NCBI GenBank assembly: GCA_918797485.1
Contig: CAKKNE010000001.1
Span: 2,232,001 to 2,296,000, forward strand
DNA length: 64,000 nucleotides
From: Pelagomonas calceolata
Lineage: Eukaryota > Sar > Pelagophyceae > Pelagomonadales > Pelagomonadaceae
Reading direction: 5' to 3'
The notes beneath the pieces were generated by a model that worked only from the letters and a program-made list of their open reading frames with translations, was not told the DNA's origin and did no database searches. A program made the translations under genes and the position numbers. This document shows positions 21,286 to 30,558 of the stretch, one piece after another; position 1 is the stretch's first letter, and each line of letters starts with the position of its first letter.

Positions 21286-21979
21286 CAGTAAATAGGATTA
21301 AATTTTGTACTCTGTTTTGGCGTCGCTTAGCCTGGCGACAGCAACTGAGGCCAGACATTGGCTGCCAACGTATCGCCGCATAGCGGCAGACGCCCAATAA
21401 ATAGGCAGAGCCATCACCGCATCGCGGGTACCATCATTGATAGGCAGCCCTGCCCATCAAGCAGCGCCGAGTACGACGCGGCATGGTCCAGGGCAACAGC
21501 TACTGGTAGGTAACACCTGCAGTCCATCTCTAGTCTACGCGGCCGGCGACGGCGTCGATTCAAGCACGACGCGGCGCCGACGATCTGCATCGCACGCGGC
21601 CTCTGCTGGCGCTCTGGACTTGTAGCTCTCGACGCCGACGCCGTGCCCGCGCACACAAAGAGCCCGACGACGACGCCGACGCCTCACGTCGTCGACGCGT
21701 CCAGGATACCAAAACAAGTCGAGCGCCGCGCATCGACGCGACCGTGCTGGCTACATCTAGAGGCGAGAGACGTGCACTCCAACACGCCATCGAGCAAACG
21801 TCGCGTCGATTGCGTGCAATGGGATCACGACGCCATCGAATGGTCTCAGCAGTCGATCGCGTGCAACATCTGGACGCGTCGACCTCAGAACCAAGCAAAA
21901 CCCCTCGACGCTCTGGAGTGGCGTCGTGCGCGACGCCGGTGCTGGCTGTGTGCCGATCAGTGCCTCGACGACGCCCTTA

Positions 21980-22125
21980 GGCCTCGTCGATACGACGCGG
22001 ACAGCGACGCTCGCGTCTTTCCGACGGCCGCCGCGCTCCTCTAAGCCTCCGAACGGCGGCTGGCGTCGCGCACCAGGGACGTCCTCGGTACGCGTCGGCG
22101 ACGTCGGGACGCTGCCCGAGGTCAT
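21980..22125. repeat. Dispersed repeat, copy B
   Basis: Second copy of the 18860-19010 repeat; the longest identical block is GCCGCGCTCCTCTAAGCCT at about 22029-22047. Confidence 0.55.
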
Positions 22126-22248
22126 CGCCGCGCCAACTCAGGTTCAGACTAGATCCATTAACTTGAACTTGAACAGTTATGACTAGAACTTCAAGTTGAA
22201 GTTATGACTAGAGATAACAGCACAGCAGCTTACCCAAGACCCCCGAGT

Positions 22249-23607
22249 CTATTCCGACGCCAGATTCACATCACCTTTCCATCCAGCCTTGTCCCTTGCC
22301 GCGCGCGCCGCTTCCTGCAGACGGGCCACGGCTTCCTCTCCACTACCACCGCCTGCCGGCCGAAAGCGCGATTTTAAAGCGGAGAGGCTGTAGACCACGT
22401 ATGGCGTCCCACTATCAAAATACAGTGTGACCCGCGTTTTGCCCTTAATGTCCACCAACTTCACGGAAGACGACCACGAGTTTGACGCTTTGCAGGTACA
22501 GACCAAGCCTGTCTCGTTGCGGCGCTTGTTAACACAAGCCTGGCTGCACTTGGGCCGCATCTTGAACGAGAGGCCGAGCTCCGTCACGACCTTCTTTACA
22601 GACTTCGGCGCCGCCTTCGCAGAAGCGAGCGCCGCCAGGCGCGCCTCCTCAGCCGCACGCGCCTTGGCCTCTTTCACGTACGTCGCATCCGCCCGCAACG
22701 TGGCCTCCCTCGACCGCGCCCGCTCCACCACGTCCTCCTCCTTCGCGTCGAAGACCGCCAGCGCATCGTCGATGCCCACCAGCCCGGCCAAGCTCCGGAT
22801 GACCTTGACGGCCAACGCAGCAGTGGGCTGGTTCGTATCCAGCGAGGCGCACGTGTTCACGTACGAGCCCCGCATAACGGCCTCCGCCAGCAGCTTCAGC
22901 TCGTCTGCGACTCGCGCAGACGGGGGCATCTTCGACAGGCTCTCCACGGACGTGACCTTTCTCAACCGCGCCCAGTTGTCCAGCGACTCGTCCGACGTGT
23001 CCATGGCCTTCGCTTCAGTAGGCTCCGTCGCGAAGGCCGTCAGCGCGTCAGGCGCGTCCTTGCGCGTCAGCGAGCATCTCCGATCGACGCCATGCGCGAG
23101 CACATCCAAGGCGTCGCCCGTGGAGTCGCTCTGCACCGGCGCCGTGGCCGCCGACTCAGCGCTCAGCGGCCGCTCGGAGGACATCTCGTCGTCGTCGTCG
23201 TCATCTTTCGCTTTGCGCTGCTTCCTGGGACCGCTGCGCGTCAGCTTGCCGGCGTCCGGCTGGGGGCGGCGGGTCGCGGGGGTCTTGGCGCGGCGACGGA
23301 CCGCCGTCGCGCCGGCGCTTTGCAGCAGGCGGCCGCGCGCCGTCGCCGGCGCCGCGGCCTCGTCGTCGCGGGAATCGGGCGTCGGCGGCGGGGGCGCGGG
23401 CGCGCGATTGGCGCCGCGCCTTGCTCTGCGGCTGAGGACTCGCGCCCAGCTATTCGTCCCCGGCGCGCCGCTGTCGCCCAGCCGGCGCGCGGTCCTGGCC
23501 GCGGCGTCGTCGATTTGGCTTGCAGCCGCCAGGTGCTCGAGGACCATCGGGTCGTCCGGGGCCACATCCAGGAACTTGGCGACATCCTCGGCGGAGGGCT
23601 GCGCCAT
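22249..23607 (-). CDS. Unknown protein with UBA-like N-terminus and basic C-terminus
   Basis: Single exon, 452 aa from MAQPSAEDV. The first 40 residues (DVAKFLDVAPDDPMVLEHLA) resemble a UBA-like three-helix ubiquitin-binding fold. A long Ala/Pro/Arg-rich disordered stretch follows with a possible nuclear signal (RKQRKAKDDDDDDE). A helical block (residues about 240-350) ends in a coiled coil. The C-terminal 90 residues include a Cys-containing basic segment (KMRPKCSQACVNKRR) and a beta-rich part (VKLVDIKGKTRVTLYFD). I do not recognise the family. Confidence 0.65.
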   Translation of the reverse strand: MAQPSAEDVAKFLDVAPDDPMVLEHLAAASQIDDAAARTARRLGDSGAPGTNSWARVLSRRARRGANRAPAPPPPTPDSRDDEAAAPATARGRLLQSAGATAVRRRAKTPATRRPQPDAGKLTRSGPRKQRKAKDDDDDDEMSSERPLSAESAATAPVQSDSTGDALDVLAHGVDRRCSLTRKDAPDALTAFATEPTEAKAMDTSDESLDNWARLRKVTSVESLSKMPPSARVADELKLLAEAVMRGSYVNTCASLDTNQPTAALAVKVIRSLAGLVGIDDALAVFDAKEEDVVERARSREATLRADATYVKEAKARAAEEARLAALASAKAAPKSVKKVVTELGLSFKMRPKCSQACVNKRRNETGLVCTCKASNSWSSSVKLVDIKGKTRVTLYFDSGTPYVVYSLSALKSRFRPAGGGSGEEAVARLQEAARAARDKAGWKGDVNLASE

Positions 23608-24051
23608 TTCGGCTGATGGATGGGCTATGTGAGGTCTCCTGATCCAAGCAATCCTCCGTCGCAACCAAAAAGCAGCGCTAGCGTTGATTGACATACTAGG
23701 CGAAAAAAAGCTCGCTTGGCCGCGTCACGACTCACGTCGCGTCTATGTACAACGACATTACCACAACAAACTACCCGACACGCCGCCGCAGCAATCCGAC
23801 GCTCGTCGAGAAGGTGTGCACGAACGTCCGCCCGCCGACACTACCAGTTGTCGTAGGACCCCGGCGCGTGCGTCGTCGAGCACCTGAGGAAAAACGACGT
23901 CGTGCCTGAAAGCGGCGAGGAGGTGTTGGCGCCACAACACGTCTCGTCGACCGTCGTCGGGCGCGCCGGCTTCTTCGTGATTGTATTGGTCGGCGTGGGT
24001 GTCTGTGTGGTGGCGCGGGGGAATAGTAAACCGCTAGTTTAACACTACCTA
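23608..24051. other. Intergenic region
   Basis: Between the starts of one minus-strand gene and the end of the next. No gene, repeat or RNA is seen. Confidence 0.4.
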
Positions 24052-24846
24052 CTACAAGTCAGGCGCCCGCCGCACCCACGTCACGGCCGAGAACTCCTCG
24101 AGCCCCACGGCCGCGCCGGCGAACGACGCGGCCCGCCTCCAGGGGTCTCCCAGCAGGTCTTCAACGTCGTCATCGGCCCAGGCGTGCGCCAGGACGACGA
24201 CAGTCGGGTCCAGCACGCCGAGGACGGCGTCGAGGCGGCCGACCGGCCAGTCCTCAAACTTCAGCGCCGCGCCGACGACGGCGAAGAAGGGGCCCTCAGC
24301 AAGCACCTCCCGCAGCGCGGCGTCGTCGTCCCAGTCTAATAATCGCGTGACGACGGTCCCGTTCGCGTTCTTGGCCGCGAGCGCAGGCGTCGCGCCGGAG
24401 ACGTCCGTCGCGACGGTTCCGTTCGTGTTCTCGGCGGCTAGCGCGAGGGCCGCTTCGGATATATCCGTGGCGACGACGCTGGCGCCGCAGCGCGCCAATG
24501 CGAGCGCCGCGGCACCCACTCCGCAGCCAAGCTCAAGAATGACCTTGCCCTGCCAGGAGGCGCAGTCCGACGCGAGGGCATGTGCAAGTACGGCGCCGGC
24601 CGGCCACAGCGTCGTGGGCGCGTCGTACGGCTCGGAACTGTCCTGGGCGATCTCGACGACGTCGTCCAGCGCCGGCCACCAGAGCTTGACGCGCGGCTCG
24701 TGCAGCAGCGGCAGCGCGACGGCCGCCTTCGCCGGCGGCGGGCCGTAGGCGCACGCGTGCTCGAGCCCGCGTGCGCAGGCGTCCGGGTCGAACAGCGATT
24801 CATCGAACGCCGCCGCCGCGGCCAGCACCAGCACAACCCGCCTCAT
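24052..24846 (-). CDS. METTL21-like lysine methyltransferase with internal duplication
   Basis: 264 aa from MRRVVLVLAAAAAF, a signal-like N-terminus. LWPAGAVLAHAL then VILELGCGVGAAALALARCG and VVATDISE are the motifs of the METTL21/FAM86 family. The residues ATDISEAALALAAENTNGTV are followed directly by a second, diverged 20-residue copy starting ATDVSGATPAL, so the SAM-binding strand-2 region is duplicated. The family motif after strand 4 (usually DxxY) reads VVGAALKFEDW here, a change from D/Y. The start codon overlaps the stop of the PET100-like gene (ATGA). Substrate unknown. Confidence 0.75.
   Translation of the reverse strand: MRRVVLVLAAAAAFDESLFDPDACARGLEHACAYGPPPAKAAVALPLLHEPRVKLWWPALDDVVEIAQDSSEPYDAPTTLWPAGAVLAHALASDCASWQGKVILELGCGVGAAALALARCGASVVATDISEAALALAAENTNGTVATDVSGATPALAAKNANGTVVTRLLDWDDDAALREVLAEGPFFAVVGAALKFEDWPVGRLDAVLGVLDPTVVVLAHAWADDDVEDLLGDPWRRAASFAGAAVGLEEFSAVTWVRRAPDL
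24352..24471 (-). repeat. 60-nt tandem duplication inside the methyltransferase gene
   Basis: Two adjacent 60-nt units (24352-24411, 24412-24471) are clearly alike with frame preserved, about three quarters identical by eye. They encode the two 20-residue copies around the SAM-binding acidic loop. Confidence 0.85.
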
Positions 24847-25052
24847 CGCTTCGCGCGGCGCTCCTTCATCAGCTTCTCCATCTCGTCGGCCGTCGGCGGC
24901 GGCGGCCCGGCCGGCGGGTAGACCGTGTAGTTAAAGAACGAGATAATCTGATTCATAATCGAGGGCTGGCTGTAGAGCACCGTGGCGGCGACGGGGAGCG
25001 CGACGTAGAGCGAGAGGCGGAAGGCCTGCAAGGATGGGCCGGCGGGGGGCAT
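24843..25052 (-). CDS. PET100-like small mitochondrial assembly factor
   Basis: 69 aa. LQAFRLSLYVALPVAATVLY is an N-terminal membrane helix, followed by YTVYPPAGPPPP and a charged tail MEKLMKERRAKR. This layout (short helix, YP-P, basic coiled tail) matches PET100, a cytochrome c oxidase assembly factor of about 70-110 aa. The ATG at 25052 is 63 bp from a perfect CTAGTGTC motif reading toward it. Its TGA overlaps the ATG of the next gene by ATGA. Confidence 0.5.
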   Translation of the reverse strand: MPPAGPSLQAFRLSLYVALPVAATVLYSQPSIMNQIISFFNYTVYPPAGPPPPTADEMEKLMKERRAKR

Positions 25053-25115
25053 GTTTGCAGCGCTTATAGCCGTGTTGATGGCTGAACTGGAGCAAAAAGC
25101 AAGCCAGCACAGCGC

Positions 25116-25139
25116 GCTAGCGTATAGTAAGACACTAGC
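25116..25139 (-). promoter_or_regulatory. CTAGTGTC-type motif, perfect core
   Basis: Minus strand: GCTAGTGTCTTAC, TATAC, GCTAGC. It lies 63 bp upstream of the PET100-like start and reads toward it. Confidence 0.65.
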
Positions 25140-25322
25140 CAGACTTGGTACGGCTCCTTCGCGCGTCTTCCTAGCTTCTTCGGGCTTTTGTGTACTTGTA
25201 TATCCCTACAGTACGCCGTGGCGACGCACTCGGGGTCCGTGCTCTCGCAGACAGCCGATGAACGATGCCGATGAATCGGCGACGCGCGGTAACAGTAGAT
25301 ACGACACAGCGACTTAGAAGAC

Positions 25323-26213
25323 CTACACGACGCCACCAACACCAACGTCGCCGAAGGAATTATAAGAGCGCCCGTCGCCCGACAGCGACCGCGCCCGGTG
25401 CTTCAACGCCGCCTTGGATTTATGGCGCACGTTGCAGTTCGGGCAGTCCCTATGGTCGCCGTACATGATGCATAATACTTCGTCCTCGGCCAGAGCTCGG
25501 TTGTCCAGGCAGAACGCAAAGGTCACGAACGCACTGACGGTGCCAAATGAAAATTCGAAGACGTGGGCCATGCGCTTCATACCATATAAATCGTAGAGCG
25601 CGAGCTGGACGCACGCGATGGCTAGGGCCGCTAACGTTATTTGATAGGTCGACGCGTCCTTCTGCGGCGAGTCCGGCTTTCGTAGCAAGGACGCTAACAG
25701 TACTAAATTCACAAAGGCCATCGTGAGCTCGTTGAGGTATTCGATTTGATGGGCGATGGTCTCGAACTCCTCGAGGTTCAGCGTGACGAGGACCGCGGGG
25801 CAGAACGTCGCGACGACGTCGAAGAAAAGTAGGACCTTCAGCAACGTCGGCCGTCCCGAGATCGACGAGATCGCTCTAGGTGTATAAATTAATGCAAAGG
25901 CCTCGACGCACGCGTAAAAAAACGTGGACCAGAACTCGACGTGGTGCAGGATGACGCCGTCGCCTTTATAGCTTTTTAATGTCAAGAAGAGTAATACCAA
26001 GTTCATCGCCAGGTATAACAACGTCAGTAATGCTAGGACGAAGTTCACGAACGCGAGGCCTCGCAGCTCGTGCATGCGGTATAACAGAACAATGTTTGAT
26101 GAGGTATTCAGCGTGCCGTCCCGCGCTCGCGCTTGCGCGTGGGTGCGCGGGCTCCCCGCGTCCTGCAAGGGAGCGCTTTCGGTCCAGCCGGCGCCCGGCT
26201 GGGTGGCAGCCAT
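25323..26213 (-). CDS. Multi-pass membrane protein of unknown function
   Basis: 296 aa from MAATQPGAGW. Six or seven hydrophobic helices follow, e.g. FVLALLTLLYLAMNLVLLFL, FFYACVEAFALIYTP and MAFVNLVLLASLL. The C-terminus is cytosolic-looking and has a CxxC...H motif (MYGDHRDCPNCNVRH) that could bind zinc. No family recognised. Confidence 0.65.
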   Translation of the reverse strand: MAATQPGAGWTESAPLQDAGSPRTHAQARARDGTLNTSSNIVLLYRMHELRGLAFVNFVLALLTLLYLAMNLVLLFLTLKSYKGDGVILHHVEFWSTFFYACVEAFALIYTPRAISSISGRPTLLKVLLFFDVVATFCPAVLVTLNLEEFETIAHQIEYLNELTMAFVNLVLLASLLRKPDSPQKDASTYQITLAALAIACVQLALYDLYGMKRMAHVFEFSFGTVSAFVTFAFCLDNRALAEDEVLCIMYGDHRDCPNCNVRHKSKAALKHRARSLSGDGRSYNSFGDVGVGGVV

Positions 26214-26707
26214 TGGCAGTGCTGCTGTCGCGACGACTGGCGTGTTCGACGGCACCTGTCTCAAGAGCGGTAGGCGGCTGCTCTGCGGTGTTCTGCGTAC
26301 GTTATCGCGTTAATAAGATGGTCGGCACTGGCCTGGGCAGCAAGAAGTGCTCCTTGCATCAGGCTAGAGTCTCGACCCGCTAGCATCTATTTAGTGAGGG
26401 GATGAGCCTGTAGGAGGCGTGCACTACACGCTAGCCGCGGCGGAAGACGCAGTCCGAACGGGCAGACCGCCGCCTGCCAAATTCAAAGGTTGCCATCATC
26501 CCAAACCAAGCGCGCAGCGGCAGCCTACACAGGCGCAACACAGAGCATACAGCACACGACGCCCTCGCCACGCCATCGTCGGCGCGCCGGCGCACGCGTG
26601 AACTCATCTATCTCCGGTGGGCAGCCCTACCACCGCAAACAAAGCACCCCATAGAGACAGCAGCTATCAGCGCGCGGCCGCGGGCAGCCGAACCGCCGCA
26701 AAGACCA
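26214..26707. other. Divergent intergenic region
   Basis: Lies between a minus-strand and a plus-strand gene start. It holds a weak CTAGTGTC-like site at 26363-26384 (GCTAGAGTCTCGAC, CC, GCTAGC). Nothing else is seen. Confidence 0.4.
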
Positions 26708-27685
26708 ATGGACGCCCGCGACATCTACGCCAAGTTCAGCCGCCCGGGCCAGCTGAGCCCGCCGCCGTCGCCGCCCAAGCGCGTGTCCTTCGTGCGGGAC
26801 GCGGACATAGAAATATTTCTGGACGGCAGCGATTCGGATGATGCGCCGCCCGGTCGCGTGCCTTTACCGGTCGCGACGCCCCTGAAAAATGAAGCTGCAG
26901 ATGTCGACTCGCCCCTGAAGACGCCGCGGTCGCCCCAATCGTCGCGGAACGACGCGCTGCGGAGACGCATCGAACGGGCCATCGGTTCGCCGCCGCGGAC
27001 GCCTCAGTCTTCTTTTGGTGAGCGCGACGACGACGTGTCTTCTGTGGCGTCCTCATCGGTGGCTTCTTCCTTGATGTCCGACGACGACCACCAGGGTAGT
27101 ATGGTGACGGTGGCGGTCTATGCGCAAGATGGATCTACATTGAAAGTGTTGAGGGTACCTAGAGGTACAAATAGAGCCCTCTTGGCGAGTTCCGTCGCGC
27201 GCCAGGCCGGCGTCTCGCCGTCGCGATGCCGCGTCGTCGACGCGTCGCCTAATTCTCAAGCTTCGGAACGGCGCGCCGCCCGTCGACGGCGACGGGAGGC
27301 TCGGGCAAAAGCAAAACAGCCGAAGAGTCGCATGGCGGCGTTCCTGGCGGGCGCTGCCATCGCGTCCGCCGCCGCTTGTTGCACGTTGGCAGCATATCCC
27401 TACCTGCACAAGCGGCCGACGGCTTTGGTAATAAGCAACGAAGACGTCACCGATTTACGAGCGGAGCTCGAGGCGTTGCGCCGGGACCTTGCCCAGTCGA
27501 ACGCCGAAGTTCTGCGCCTCGCGAAGCGTGTGAAAGCGCGCCACGCCGGGACCGATCGAGGTTTAAAAAGCCTCGCGGGCGGGCTCCTGGACGTGGCGTC
27601 GCTCGGGGCGCTGCGGCGGGCCGCGGCCGCGCGGGACGCGGCCGCGCGGAAACGGAACCCGGGGGCGTTCACTAAGAAGTTCTAG
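26708..27685 (+). CDS. Unknown single-pass membrane protein with coiled coil
   Basis: 325 aa. Residues 1-120 are Ser/Pro-rich and disordered (DIYAKFSRPGQLSPPPSPPK). Residues about 130-180 form a beta-rich block (MVTVAVYAQDGSTLKVLRVP) that looks like a ubiquitin-like or PB1-type domain. A basic stretch (RRAARRRRREARAKAKQ) precedes one membrane helix near residue 220 (FLAGAAIASAAACCTLAAY), then a coiled coil (DLRAELEALRRDLAQSNAEV). Family not recognised. Confidence 0.6.
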   Translation: MDARDIYAKFSRPGQLSPPPSPPKRVSFVRDADIEIFLDGSDSDDAPPGRVPLPVATPLKNEAADVDSPLKTPRSPQSSRNDALRRRIERAIGSPPRTPQSSFGERDDDVSSVASSSVASSLMSDDDHQGSMVTVAVYAQDGSTLKVLRVPRGTNRALLASSVARQAGVSPSRCRVVDASPNSQASERRAARRRRREARAKAKQPKSRMAAFLAGAAIASAAACCTLAAYPYLHKRPTALVISNEDVTDLRAELEALRRDLAQSNAEVLRLAKRVKARHAGTDRGLKSLAGGLLDVASLGALRRAAAARDAAARKRNPGAFTKKF

Positions 27686-27734
27686 TTAGTCGTTTTGAGA
27701 CCAAAGAAGAAATAACAGAGAACACACTTAGCTT

Positions 27735-28535
27735 TCAGCCGCGGCGGGCCGCGCGCGCTCGGACTCGCTGCCGAACCCAGGGATAGTCGTACACGGTCCC
27801 GAGCGCGAACTCCAGGACGCGCCAAAAGAGCGGGTCGGGGAGATCAACGCGGCCGCGCATCGTGTATTTGCGGTGCCGGCCGTCCGGCGCGCCGAAGAGG
27901 CGCACGAACACCTCCGGTGTCCGGGCACTAAACGTCGCGCGTCCGCGATGACAAAGGGCGCGCAACACGAGCAGACTTTTGTGAGGCCGGAGGAAATAAC
28001 GCGTCCAGCTGCCGGCGAGGCGGACGTCCCTTAGGAAATCGGCGCTCTCCACGATCGAGCTTGCTTCGTGAGCTCTGGCTCGAGCGAATTCTTCCGCCGT
28101 ATGACTGTCACGGGCGCGATGCTCACTATCAGCGCCAGCGCGCAGAAGCAGCCGCACCATGTCGGGACCGCCCACTGTACCAATCATCAGAGCGGTAAGG
28201 CCGGGTTGGTGACCATGTAATGCCAAATTCACGTCAGCGCCGTGCGAAAGGAGCAGCTTTAACGTGAAGAGTGATGGGGCCCAGTAGTTCAGCACCTGGT
28301 ACACGGCCGTCCTCCCGACGGGATCGGTGGCATCGATGTCAGCGCCCCGCGACAGCAAGAGCTCTACCATGCTTAGCTTGCCATACCGCGCGGCTCCTAA
28401 TAGCAGTGGATACCGGCCCGAGGCCCGGCCCGAGGCGTTGGGGTCACCGCCGCCGTCGAGCCACGCTTCTACCTCGTCGATGCTGCCAGTCTCTACGGCC
28501 CTCGCTATTCTTACCGGCGCCTGCCCAGTTTCCAT
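27735..28535 (-). CDS. Ankyrin repeat protein
   Basis: 266 aa from METGQAPVRIA. At least four ankyrin units are visible: GGGDPNASGRASGRYPLLLG, LSMVELLLSRGADIDATD, LKLLLSHGADVNLA and MVRLLLRAGADSEHR. The C-terminal 110 residues are a basic helical domain (LFWRVLEFALGTVYDYPWV) of unknown role that recalls SOCS- or F-box-like ends. It converges with the upstream gene, with 49 bp between stops. Binding partner unknown. Confidence 0.75.
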   Translation of the reverse strand: METGQAPVRIARAVETGSIDEVEAWLDGGGDPNASGRASGRYPLLLGAARYGKLSMVELLLSRGADIDATDPVGRTAVYQVLNYWAPSLFTLKLLLSHGADVNLALHGHQPGLTALMIGTVGGPDMVRLLLRAGADSEHRARDSHTAEEFARARAHEASSIVESADFLRDVRLAGSWTRYFLRPHKSLLVLRALCHRGRATFSARTPEVFVRLFGAPDGRHRKYTMRGRVDLPDPLFWRVLEFALGTVYDYPWVRQRVRARAARRG

Positions 28536-28958
28536 TGCTGCGGCGCCTCTGCGGCCGAGCAAAAGTGGACCAAGTCTTGTTGTGGCTCAGCAGTGCTCGT
28601 TCGACAGCGCGCGAGAGCAGGGCGCAGCCGAGGCGGCTTAAGCAATCACAAGCAGCCGCGCAAGGCCCTCACAACCGGCCAAATCGATTGATACGGCCGC
28701 GGCCACTCTTCGTCCTGGTTGATCCTAGTATCTTTACGACGCTAGCGAGTTGTTGCCGGCGCAATATTGCCACCAGCGTGCAAAGAGAGCCCTATAATGC
28801 GCTAGAGGAGAGAGGCGTCAGCTGTGCCAGCTTCTCGTCGCAAAATTCTCGCTCCCTGGTAGCATCACTGATCACAGCAAGCTGTACAGCCTCGACACTG
28901 CAGTCTAGCTGTGCAGTGATCAAATAACGATGACGAGATAACACACGGGAAAAAAACG
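28536..28958. other. Divergent intergenic region
   Basis: Between the ankyrin gene and the J-protein gene. It contains a CTAGTATC-type motif at 28725-28746. No gene is supported. Confidence 0.4.
28725..28746 (+). promoter_or_regulatory. CTAGTGTC-type motif, imperfect
   Basis: CTAGTATCTTTAC, GAC, GCTAGC, 212 bp upstream of the J-protein start and reading toward it. Confidence 0.45.
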
Positions 28959-29672
28959 ATGGACGCCAGCGCGTCGTCGTCATCGTCGTCCGACGACGAC
29001 AAGCGCCGGAAGAAAGAGAAGAAGAAGCGCAAGCGCGAACGGAAGGCGCGCAAAAAGGAAAAGAAGCAGCGCAAGCGCGCGAAAAAGGCCGCGAGGCGCC
29101 GGGAAGAAGCCTCGTCCGACGACGACGACGACGAGTACGAGGGCTGGGCCGCCGTCGACGCCGCGCAGCGAAGCCGCGCCAACGACGCCGACGCCGCGTG
29201 GCGCGACAAGCTCTTCGGGGCCTGCGCGGAGGACGGCGACGCCGAAGACCCCTTCGGGAGCGGCTGGGGCGACGCCGAAGATAACGGAGGCGACTGGTTC
29301 GAGCACGTGTCGCGGCAACGTTCAAGAGCGAGAGACCGCGAGGCCGCCGAGCGAGCTCGAGCCGCGCAAGCGGCCGCGGACGAGGAGCGGCGCCGGCGGC
29401 CGCCGCCGCTGCCGCCGACGCCGCCCCGGGAGGCGCGGCCGCCGACCCCGCCCCCAGCGCCACCACAGGTCGAGAGCCTCTACGAGGTCCTCGGCGTTGA
29501 AAGGAATGCGTCGGATCGGGACCTCCGGACGGCGTACCGGCGCCTCGCGCTGGAGCACCACCCGGACCAGGGCGGCGACGAGGCGACGATGGCGCGCCTG
29601 AATCACGCGCGCGACGTGCTCTGCGACCCGGTTTCGAGAAGGAACCATGACCGGGAGTTGGATGGGGTGTAA
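28959..29672 (+). CDS. DnaJ-domain protein with basic N-terminus
   Basis: 237 aa. A Ser run and a long Lys/Arg stretch (residues 15-50) suggest a nuclear or nucleolar protein. An acidic middle and a Pro-rich linker follow. The C-terminal 65 residues are a J domain: LYEVLGVERNASDRDLRTAY, then HHPDQGG with the HPD motif that stimulates Hsp70. A J domain at the extreme C-terminus is unusual but known. The gene converges on peroxiredoxin Q with 12 bp between stops. Confidence 0.85.
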   Translation: MDASASSSSSSDDDKRRKKEKKKRKRERKARKKEKKQRKRAKKAARRREEASSDDDDDEYEGWAAVDAAQRSRANDADAAWRDKLFGACAEDGDAEDPFGSGWGDAEDNGGDWFEHVSRQRSRARDREAAERARAAQAAADEERRRRPPPLPPTPPREARPPTPPPAPPQVESLYEVLGVERNASDRDLRTAYRRLALEHHPDQGGDEATMARLNHARDVLCDPVSRRNHDRELDGV

Positions 29673-29684
29673 TATTGTTACTGT

Positions 29685-30440
29685 CTAGAACGGCAGCAAA
29701 CTCGCGAGGTCGAAGCCGCCGCCGCCCTTCGGGAGGTCCGCGACGGCTGCCGACGCCGCCTCGACGTGCTTCTCGGGGTTCAGCTGGCCGTTGAAGACCA
29801 TCATCACCTGTGTGGAAATAACATTCCAGTCGCCCCACGCCATCGATTCGATGTCGCCCCCGTAACTCCGCGTCTGCTCGATGGCGTGAAGGCTGACGGC
29901 CGTCTCCGTAGTAGTTCTCAGGCACAGATCACGACGGTGCCGTCCTTGTCAACCACATAAGTTTCGCGGCCGCCCAGCACGAACAAATCCTTCGGGATGC
30001 CGATCTCATTGCGAATCTCGTCGTCGACGTCGACGTAGAACTGCTGAGCGTATTTGTCCGCGAAGCCGTCCTTGACGCCCTTGTCATTGCGGATGCCGAC
30101 GACCGTCACGCCGCCGAACTCGTTCGATGCCGCGTCGAAGCCCTCGGCCTGCTTCGTGCAGGACGGTGCCTCGTCCGCACCTGTGAGAGTTCGACGTCGG
30201 CCCGCGTTTACGCGCAGTCGACCAAAAATGTTGTATACGACGCTGAGCTGCACCGTAAAAGTAGAGCACGGCCGGCTTACCACTCACACCGATTTTCGAC
30301 AACGCTGGCGCGGGAAACTGCTCTCCGACAGCAATGGACATGCGCAGGGAGGTCTGCTGCTGGCGCAGTGAGCCAGCAGAAGGGGTGAAGGCAGCAGCAC
30401 TGCCGAGTGCAAGGCTGAGGAGCACCGATTGCATCTTCAT
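29685..30440 (-). CDS. Peroxiredoxin Q, plastid-targeted
   Basis: Three exons (30440-30254, 30180-29933, 29807-29685) in phase, 185 aa. MKMQSVLLSLALGSAAAFTP is a signal peptide with the A-A-F-P plastid motif. The fold follows: VLYFYGADEAPSCTKQAEGF with the peroxidatic Cys, FGGVTVVGIRNDK, YVVDKDGTVVMMVFNGQ, and NPEKHV. The resolving Cys five residues after the peroxidatic one (seen in many PrxQ) is not there, so it looks 1-Cys or uses a distant partner. It reduces peroxides using thioredoxin. Both introns look introner-derived. Confidence 0.88.
29808..29932 (-). mobile_element. Introner (125 nt) in peroxiredoxin Q
   Basis: Ends GTTATTTCCACACAG and has a core CGATGGCGTGGGGCG (reverse orientation of the usual core). 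Donor GTGATCTG and downstream exon GTGATGAT share GTGAT, a partial target duplication. It joins DGTV to VMMVFN in phase 0. It is longer than other copies. Confidence 0.7.
30181..30253 (-). mobile_element. Probable introner (73 nt) in peroxiredoxin Q
   Basis: Starts GTGCAGCTCAGCGTCG and ends CGAACTCTCACAG, followed by GTGCGGAC. GTGC is shared at both edges. It joins YFYG to ADEAPSC. Terminal repeats are largely eroded, so assignment to the introner family is tentative. Confidence 0.45.
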
Positions 30441-30515
30441 CGTGATGAATAGTTGCAATTGAGACAACTCACGCACTTACTGCTACCGAGCTGGACTCGT
30501 GTGCCTGACTGGATT

Positions 30516-30537
30516 GCTAGTGGTCTTATACGCTAGC
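30516..30537 (+). promoter_or_regulatory. CTAGTGTC-type motif, diverged
   Basis: GCTAGTGGTCTTAT, AC, GCTAGC, 76 bp upstream of the peroxiredoxin Q start but reading away from it. Confidence 0.35.
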
Positions 30538-30558
30538 CTTGCGCGGTCGACGGATCGG

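Larger units (their letters stand above)
20771..22248. other. Gene-poor region
   Basis: Contains a conserved CTAGTGTC motif (21263-21285), the second copy of the dispersed repeat, and near 22173-22212 two AGTTATGACTAGA units flanking the palindrome AACTTCAAGTTGAAGTT. No coding region is supported. Confidence 0.45.
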
